Shown here in pieces: positions 59,001 through 64,000 of a stretch of DNA of 64,000 nucleotides. This DNA comes from Paenibacillus_G filicis (GTDB lineage Bacteria; Bacillota; Bacilli; Paenibacillales; NBRC-103111): assembly GCF_038070315.1 (NCBI RefSeq), contig NZ_JBBPCC010000014.1:62001-126000 (forward strand). The letters run 5' to 3'. A program made the position numbers and the translations under genes. Positions within the stretch are counted from its first letter, which is position 1. Each line of letters opens with the position of its first letter. Under the pieces are notes generated by a model. The model was not told the DNA's origin and made no database searches. It saw only the letters and a program-made list of their open reading frames with translations.

Positions 59001-60674
59001 TCAGACCTGGATGATGATCGGCAGAATCATCGGTCTGCGCTTCGTTTGGGCAAATAAGTACTTGCCCACGGCTTCCTTCAGCGCCTGCTTGTAGACGGCC
59101 CATTGATTGGCGCCGGTTTCTTGCAGCTGCGTGATCGTCGCTAAGGCGAGCCGCTGAACCTCGTCCATCAGTCCTTCGGACTTTCGCACATAGACGAAGC
59201 CGCGGGAGATCAGTTCGGGACCGGATACAATCGTTCCACCTGATTTGGTCATCGACATGACGAGGATCAGAATGCCGTCCTCGGACAAGACTTTGCGATC
59301 GCGCAGCACGATTTGCCCTACATCCCCGATTCCGAGGCCGTCTACCAGCGTATTCCCGTCCGGAATCTTGCGCTCCTGGCGGGCTACGGAGCCGGTCAGG
59401 TCCACGACATCCCCGTTATTGAGGATGAAGATGTTCTCTGACTCCACCCCGACCGCTTCCGCCAGCAGACGATGCTGGTGAAGCATACGGTATTCGCCGT
59501 GTATCGGGACGAAATACTTGGGCTTCATGAGCGAAAGCATCAGCTTAAGCTCCTCCTGGCTAGCGTGGCCGGAAACATGCATCCCCGTCACAGAGCCCGA
59601 GCCGTAGATGACCTTCGCTCTGCGCTCGAATAGATTATCCACGATCCGACCGACATTGCGTTCGTTGCCGGGGATCGGGGTTGCCGCCAGGATCACCGTA
59701 TCGCCGGGAGATATGCTGACCTGCCGATGGTTGCCGCTTGCCAACCGGGCAAGAGCCGCCATAGGCTCACCCTGGCTTCCCGTGCAGAGGATGACTAGCT
59801 CATGCGGAGCATACTGGTCGCTGTCCGTCGCATCGATGAGCATGCCGTCAGGCAGCCGCAGATACCCCTGCTTGGAGGCGATTTCCACGACATTAACCAT
59901 GCTTCGGCCGAGCAAAATCAGCTTGCGCCTCGTCTTCTCCGCAGCCTCGATGACTTGCTGCACCCGATTCACATTGGAGGCGAAGGTGGAGAGGAAGATT
60001 TTGCCTTCGGCCTGATGGAAGGCCTCTTGGATATGATCGCCTACCATGCGCTCGGACGGGGTAAAGCCGGGCCGCTCGGCATTCGTACTCTCGGAGAGCA
60101 GCAGCAGCACGCCCTGCTTGCCGATCTCGGCCATTTTATGAAGCTCCGCATATTGCTGATTAACGGGCGTAAAGTCGAACTTAAAATCGCCCGTATGCAC
60201 GACCGTACCTTGCGGCGTATGGAAGGCGAATCCCAGACAGTCCGGAATGCTGTGATTGGTACGGAAAAAGCTGACAGAGACCCCTCCGAACTCCAGGATC
60301 GTGCTCGAGTCGATCTCGTGCAGCTTCGCCGAGCCGAGCAGTCCGTGCTCCTTCAGCTTGACTCGAATCAGTCCCAGCGTCAACCGCGTGGCGTAGATCG
60401 GCATGTTCAACTGCTTGATGATATAAGGGATTCCCCCGATATGGTCTTCATGCCCATGCGTAACCAGCAAACCCCGGACCCGATCCCGGTTCTCCAGCAG
60501 ATATGAGATGTCCGGTACGATCAGATCGATGCCGAGGAGGCTTTCGTCCGGAAATTTCGATCCGCAGTCTATGACAAGGATCTCCTCGTTGTATTGGAGC
60601 ATGTACATATTTTTGCCGATCTCATGTAAGCCTCCGAGAGCGGCGATCGACAGCAGGTCTTCATTCGTATTCAT
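59001..60674 (-). CDS. rnjA: Ribonuclease J
   Basis: A 557-residue RNase J, a 5'-to-3' exonuclease and endonuclease of mRNA and rRNA processing. Metallo-beta-lactamase motifs are THGHEDHIGG (His73, His75, Asp77, His78) and VHTGDFKFDFTP. The beta-CASP domain shows TFASNVNRVQQVIEAAEKTR and GSQGEPMAALARL. FVPIHGEYRML and the C-terminus KRRPMILPIIIQV are the J1-type ending. GAAGGAGCG precedes ATG 60674. Sequence is nearer to J1 than J2, but Paenibacillus-type genomes can hold several paralogues, so the J1 label is a working call. Monocistronic. Confidence 0.92.
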   Translation of the reverse strand: MNTNEDLLSIAALGGLHEIGKNMYMLQYNEEILVIDCGSKFPDESLLGIDLIVPDISYLLENRDRVRGLLVTHGHEDHIGGIPYIIKQLNMPIYATRLTLGLIRVKLKEHGLLGSAKLHEIDSSTILEFGGVSVSFFRTNHSIPDCLGFAFHTPQGTVVHTGDFKFDFTPVNQQYAELHKMAEIGKQGVLLLLSESTNAERPGFTPSERMVGDHIQEAFHQAEGKIFLSTFASNVNRVQQVIEAAEKTRRKLILLGRSMVNVVEIASKQGYLRLPDGMLIDATDSDQYAPHELVILCTGSQGEPMAALARLASGNHRQVSISPGDTVILAATPIPGNERNVGRIVDNLFERRAKVIYGSGSVTGMHVSGHASQEELKLMLSLMKPKYFVPIHGEYRMLHQHRLLAEAVGVESENIFILNNGDVVDLTGSVARQERKIPDGNTLVDGLGIGDVGQIVLRDRKVLSEDGILILVMSMTKSGGTIVSGPELISRGFVYVRKSEGLMDEVQRLALATITQLQETGANQWAVYKQALKEAVGKYLFAQTKRRPMILPIIIQV

Positions 60675-61101
60675 CTAGAACGCTCCTTCGTCCATGCAAC
60701 TGGGGCCTTCAAGCAGACCCTGGAAGAATGAGTATAATGTCTCTCGGCAGCAGGGGATTTATGCATATGTCATCTGCTGAGGTTGCGGACTTCTCAAGGG
60801 GTGAAGGAAATTGGTAAAGGATGGAGGAGGAGAGAGAGGCATCGACGAGGCCCTAAGTGAGGAGTTTGGTGAGTCCAATATCCAGGAACAAAAGTGAGTT
60901 AGCATGTACAGGACAAGAGAGAGTCAGTATGTGCAGGCGTAAAAGAGGGCCAGCATATACAGTACACAAAAGAATCCGCACATCCGGACAAAAAAGAAAC
61001 GAAGAACCAAACGCGGGAGCGTCAGATTCTTCGCTTTTTCGGCCATACCTTGAGTCTGGGCGACCCGACCCTGGCTTTAGTTTTTAGCTTTAGCTCTAAC
61101 T
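60675..61101 (-). other. Intergenic region between rnjA and the YesN-type gene
   Basis: About 430 bp. A TATACT on the minus strand (60736-60731) is a possible rnjA -10. A hairpin at 60991-61038 ends the two-component operon. Short plus-strand open frames have no support. Confidence 0.45.
60991..61038 (-). terminator. Terminator of the YesMN-type operon
   Basis: CGAAGAA (61000-61006)/TTCTTCG (61027-61033) encloses an ACGC/GCGT inner pairing. T-rich tails on both strands suggest bidirectional use. Confidence 0.7.
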
Positions 61102-62304
61102 CTAGCTGTGTTCATCCGCCGTCGCGGCAGCCTCCTGCGCCGCTTCTTGCCGGTATTCGGACGGGGTAACCCCGTAACGCTTGCGAAACACCTGGGTAAA
61201 GTGCCGGACATCCTGATAGCCGATGCGCTCGGCGATATCGGCCAGCTTGAGCTTGGGATTGGCTAGCAGCAGCTTGGCCTGCTCCAGCCGGAGCTGAATG
61301 ACGTACTCCTTGAAGCCCTGGCCGGTCTTCTGCTTGAACAGCTGGCTGAAGTAGACCGGGTTCAAGTACACGAGCGCTGCGACCTTCTCCAGCGACAGAT
61401 CGTCCTGGTAATGCGTGCGCATATACTGCTGTGCTACCTCGACGGCGCGCTCTCCGCCGCCTCCTGCATAATGCTCGTAGACCTGCGTGGTGGACGCTTG
61501 GCGCATCCGCTGCACTTCCTCTGGAACGGAGGAGAATCGCTCGATCTGCTCCGTATGCATGATTTGGAACGGTACACGCAGGTAATTAATCAGGTGCGTG
61601 CGAAGCTCGCTTAGCAGCTCTGCGAGCTTGTCCTCGCTCTGCAGCGTGATCAAGCCAAGCAGGCTGCGGCTGTCGTGGGCAGTGACGAAGCCGGTGCCGT
61701 GCCGGTCGATCAGCTCGCAGAGCACATTCTCGATGATGAATACTTCCAGACGAACCGGCCGGTCGGCCTCCATCTTCACCATGATCAGATGGAAGTGTGG
61801 GTGCTGCTCGATCATCGTGCTCATATCGATGCGGCCCGTATCCAATCCGGCGGCAAAGCGTTGGAAGACCGCCTCGCGTAAATATTTGCGGTTCCGCTTC
61901 AGCAGCTCCGCTTCCTCCGTCTGCGCCGTTTCCTTGATGATGTCGGCGCTCAACTTCTCGATCATGTCGCCGAGCACTTCCTTGCCGATCGGCTTGAGCA
62001 GATAATCTTTGGCCCCAAGTCGGACGGCTTCCTGGGCGTAGGCGAACTCAGAGTGAGCTGAGATCACGACCCACTTGAGCTGAGGATGCCGGTGACGGGA
62101 GACGTTCATTAGCTCCAGGCCCGTCATGCCGGGCATCAGAATATCCGTCAGCACAATATGGATACGATGCTCGCGCAGCAGCGCGATCGCTTGCTCGGCG
62201 TTTGCCGCCAGATGAATACGGTACTCGGGGAAGCGGTTGTGCAGCGTCCGTTGGATGCCTTCGCGAATGACATGTTCATCGTCTACGATCAGAATTTGAA
62301 TCAT
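61102..62304 (-). CDS. YesN-type response regulator with AraC DNA-binding domain
   Basis: A 400-residue regulator. The receiver domain (1-120) has the DDE acidic patch (8-10), phosphoacceptor Asp54 in IVLTDILMPGMTG, and Lys in DYLLKPIGKEV. A poorly conserved middle follows, then an AraC-type C-terminal domain (about 290-385): SLEKVAALVYLNPVYFSQLF and LKLADIAERIGYQDVRHFTQ, ending FRKRYGVTPSEYR. GGAGG precedes the ATG at 62304. It lies five bases after the kinase gene and forms one operon with it. Such pairs typically switch on nearby sugar-uptake operons; the target here lies outside the window or elsewhere. Confidence 0.94.
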   Translation of the reverse strand: MIQILIVDDEHVIREGIQRTLHNRFPEYRIHLAANAEQAIALLREHRIHIVLTDILMPGMTGLELMNVSRHRHPQLKWVVISAHSEFAYAQEAVRLGAKDYLLKPIGKEVLGDMIEKLSADIIKETAQTEEAELLKRNRKYLREAVFQRFAAGLDTGRIDMSTMIEQHPHFHLIMVKMEADRPVRLEVFIIENVLCELIDRHGTGFVTAHDSRSLLGLITLQSEDKLAELLSELRTHLINYLRVPFQIMHTEQIERFSSVPEEVQRMRQASTTQVYEHYAGGGGERAVEVAQQYMRTHYQDDLSLEKVAALVYLNPVYFSQLFKQKTGQGFKEYVIQLRLEQAKLLLANPKLKLADIAERIGYQDVRHFTQVFRKRYGVTPSEYRQEAAQEAAATADEHS

Positions 62305-62309
62305 GAGTT

Positions 62310-64000
62310 CTAACCTCCTTTGCGGGGGAGCGGCATCGCCAGGATGACCGTTGTTCCTCGCCCCGGGGTACTTTCGATACGAAGTCCGTAAGAATCGCCG
62401 AACATCAGCGTCATCCGGCGATGGACATTCGTTAGTCCGATGCCGCGGCGAGTGCGGCCGGTCAAGGGCAGACCGGCGGCAGCTCCCTGCACCATGCTCA
62501 GGCCAGACATTCCGTAGCTTCCGCTTGTGAATCCGCGAATCGGCTCCGCAGCAGGCTCCGCCGGCTGCACGGTATCGCCGCGGAGCGAAGCTCGCATCTG
62601 CTCCAGGACGCCAGGCTCAATCCCGACTCCGTTGTCTTCGATGACGATGCGCAGCTCGTTGTCGTCCGCCTCGATATAGACACGCAGCACGCCTGTATGC
62701 TCATGCAGCGGCTCGAGTCCATACTTAACGGCATTCTCGATCACAGGCTGAATCGTCATCTTGGGCAGTGGGACGTCCAGCCATTCCGCTGCAACCTGAA
62801 TTTCCGTCCGGACTCGTCCAGCTAACCTGTTCTCGATAATCGTCATATAGTGCTGCATCTGCTCCAGCTCTTGCCGCAGCGTCGTCTTGGATGCTTCCTC
62901 CCAATCGCTGCTGTAGCGGAACATCTGCGATAAGGCCAAAATCACCCGTCCCAGCCTATCATTCTCTTGCTCGTCGAGCATCCAGTATATCATATCCAGT
63001 GTGTTATATAGAAAATGCGGATTGACTTGCGACTGCAAGGCTTGCAGCTCCGCGTTTTTTTCACTGATGGAAGCCAGCTTGATCCGCTCGATCAGCTCAT
63101 CCATCCGGTACACCATCCGATTGAAGGAGGAGACGAGCGAGTTGATTTCATCGAATGACTTGACGTTGACCGAGCCTTTGAAATTTCCCATCTCGACCTG
63201 CTTCATCTCGCGGATCAGCAGCTTGAGCGGGGAGGACATGCTGCGGGAGATCAGGCTGGCGAGCGCAGTGGAGACTAGAACTAGGGCGAGCACAACGATC
63301 AGCAGGTATTTGCGTGTCTTCACGACCTCGGCGTTAATATCTCCCTTCGGAGTCAGACCGATTACGGTCCAGTCGGACAGCTTGGCCTTGGCCGCGACGA
63401 TCAATTGATCGCTTCCGTTGTCGACGACGATCTGCCCCGCTGGCGGGCGGGGAAGACCGCTGAAGGTAGGCGGCTGCACCTGATCCATCTCCGTAGAAGC
63501 GATGATACGGTCCTCACGGTCGACGATATAGACCCGGCTGTTCGGACTTATCGTTACGTTCGAGAGCGCCGCGAGAATCGGCTTGGGGTCCGTTTCGATC
63601 AGCATAACCCCGATCATCTTATGCTCGCTAAGATCGAACAGCTTGCGTCCGAAGACGAAGAGCGGGTCCTCCGTAAACCGGTTGATGACCGAGCCGGGGT
63701 ATAGGCCAAGCCAGACCATCTCCCCCGAGGAATTTACTAGCTTCTGATACCAATCTGAGGTGGAATAGTTCGCGTCCATGACGCCAGCGAAGCGCCGCTC
63801 GTAGCTGTAGTTTTTGCCGCCGTTGGTGATGATGTGAATGCCGATAATATCGTCCCGGGAGTAATAGATCGCCCCTATAATGTTAGTGATTGTGCGTTCG
63901 TTGATGGCGCCGACGGCCGTCTCGCGGTTCGCTTCGCGATCCTCGATCAGCCGCAGCATCTCGTAGTTGCTGTTGAGCGACTTGGTAACGCTATCATAGC
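62310..64000 (-). CDS. YesM-type sensor histidine kinase (N-terminus cut by window edge)
   Basis: The reading frame is open to the end of the window, so the true start is upstream. An internal ATG at 63959 is preceded in frame by SDSVTKSLNSNYE-like sequence and is not the start. Visible parts: an extracytoplasmic Cache-type sensor, a membrane helix (YLLIVVLALVLVSTALASLI), a HAMP domain, and the His_kinase motif LQALQSQVNPHFLYNTLDMI with the phosphoacceptor His. The ATPase has PVIENAVKYGLEP, IEDNGVGIEP and RRGIGLTNVHRRM. Partner of the YesN-type regulator. A Ser/Pro/Ala insertion lies before the G-box. Confidence 0.93.
   Translation of the reverse strand, partial: YDSVTKSLNSNYEMLRLIEDREANRETAVGAINERTITNIIGAIYYSRDDIIGIHIITNGGKNYSYERRFAGVMDANYSTSDWYQKLVNSSGEMVWLGLYPGSVINRFTEDPLFVFGRKLFDLSEHKMIGVMLIETDPKPILAALSNVTISPNSRVYIVDREDRIIASTEMDQVQPPTFSGLPRPPAGQIVVDNGSDQLIVAAKAKLSDWTVIGLTPKGDINAEVVKTRKYLLIVVLALVLVSTALASLISRSMSSPLKLLIREMKQVEMGNFKGSVNVKSFDEINSLVSSFNRMVYRMDELIERIKLASISEKNAELQALQSQVNPHFLYNTLDMIYWMLDEQENDRLGRVILALSQMFRYSSDWEEASKTTLRQELEQMQHYMTIIENRLAGRVRTEIQVAAEWLDVPLPKMTIQPVIENAVKYGLEPLHEHTGVLRVYIEADDNELRIVIEDNGVGIEPGVLEQMRASLRGDTVQPAEPAAEPIRGFTSGSYGMSGLSMVQGAAAGLPLTGRTRRGIGLTNVHRRMTLMFGDSYGLRIESTPGRGTTVILAMPLPRKGG

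Noticed and set aside
58808..59014. 68-codon plus-strand frame before the RNase J end
   Set aside because: It runs through the minus-strand terminator of RNase J and has no ribosome site.

Overview
The window looks like chromosome of a spore-forming, low-to-medium GC Gram-positive bacterium of the Paenibacillus type (Bacillota). Pointers are strong AGGAGG ribosome sites with occasional TTG/GTG starts, U-tailed intrinsic terminators, two S-layer-homology (SLH) wall proteins, a YesM/YesN-type two-component pair, LplB/YtcP-type sugar permeases with a membrane AraC regulator, RNase J, a Cse60-like sporulation protein and a Bacillus-type Des/DesK/DesR membrane-fluidity system. I see no insertion sequence, prophage, CRISPR array or complete RNA gene.

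Layout. 0-5.3 kb: an HxlR regulator, a TetR regulator and a sulfonate uptake/desulfonation operon (ssuC-ssuA-ssuB-ssuD). 5.4-14.3 kb: two tandem copies of a three-gene Hsp70 module. Each has an HscC-type Hsp70, a membrane-anchored J-domain/TPR protein and a DUF1266 protein. The Hsp70 genes and J-domain starts are nearly identical, while the Hsp70 client-binding segment, the rest of the J-proteins and the DUF1266 proteins have diverged. The second J-protein appears frameshifted just before its last membrane helix. 14.7-20.6 kb: carbohydrate ABC importer (two permeases, binding lipoprotein) and its membrane-bound AraC regulator. 21.0-30.5 kb: two paralogous SLH surface proteins, one of 1923 residues with 12 alternating Ig-like repeats.

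31-45.7 kb: mixed housekeeping and unknown genes: SPFH protein, Dabb protein, UppP, a 139-residue unknown overlapping a 1652-residue DUF4132 protein, a lipoprotein, nitroreductase, PAS/HD-GYP protein, SLC13-type transporter, Cse60-like protein and sirtuin. 45.8-50 kb: an RNA-repair operon, hen1-pnkp, preceded by a probable 53-codon leader ORF and an intrinsic terminator, which suggests attenuation. 50-58.7 kb: YitT-type membrane protein, 2-hydroxyacid dehydrogenase, YjaB-like acetyltransferase, the des-desK-desR locus with a candidate DesR operator, a NERD/UvrD-like helicase and a small DMT-type membrane protein. 59-64 kb (minus strand): RNase J and a YesN/YesM pair whose kinase runs off the window.

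The most unusual parts are the duplicated HscC/J-protein/DUF1266 modules with their mosaic divergence, and the leader arrangement upstream of the Hen1-Pnkp RNA-repair genes.
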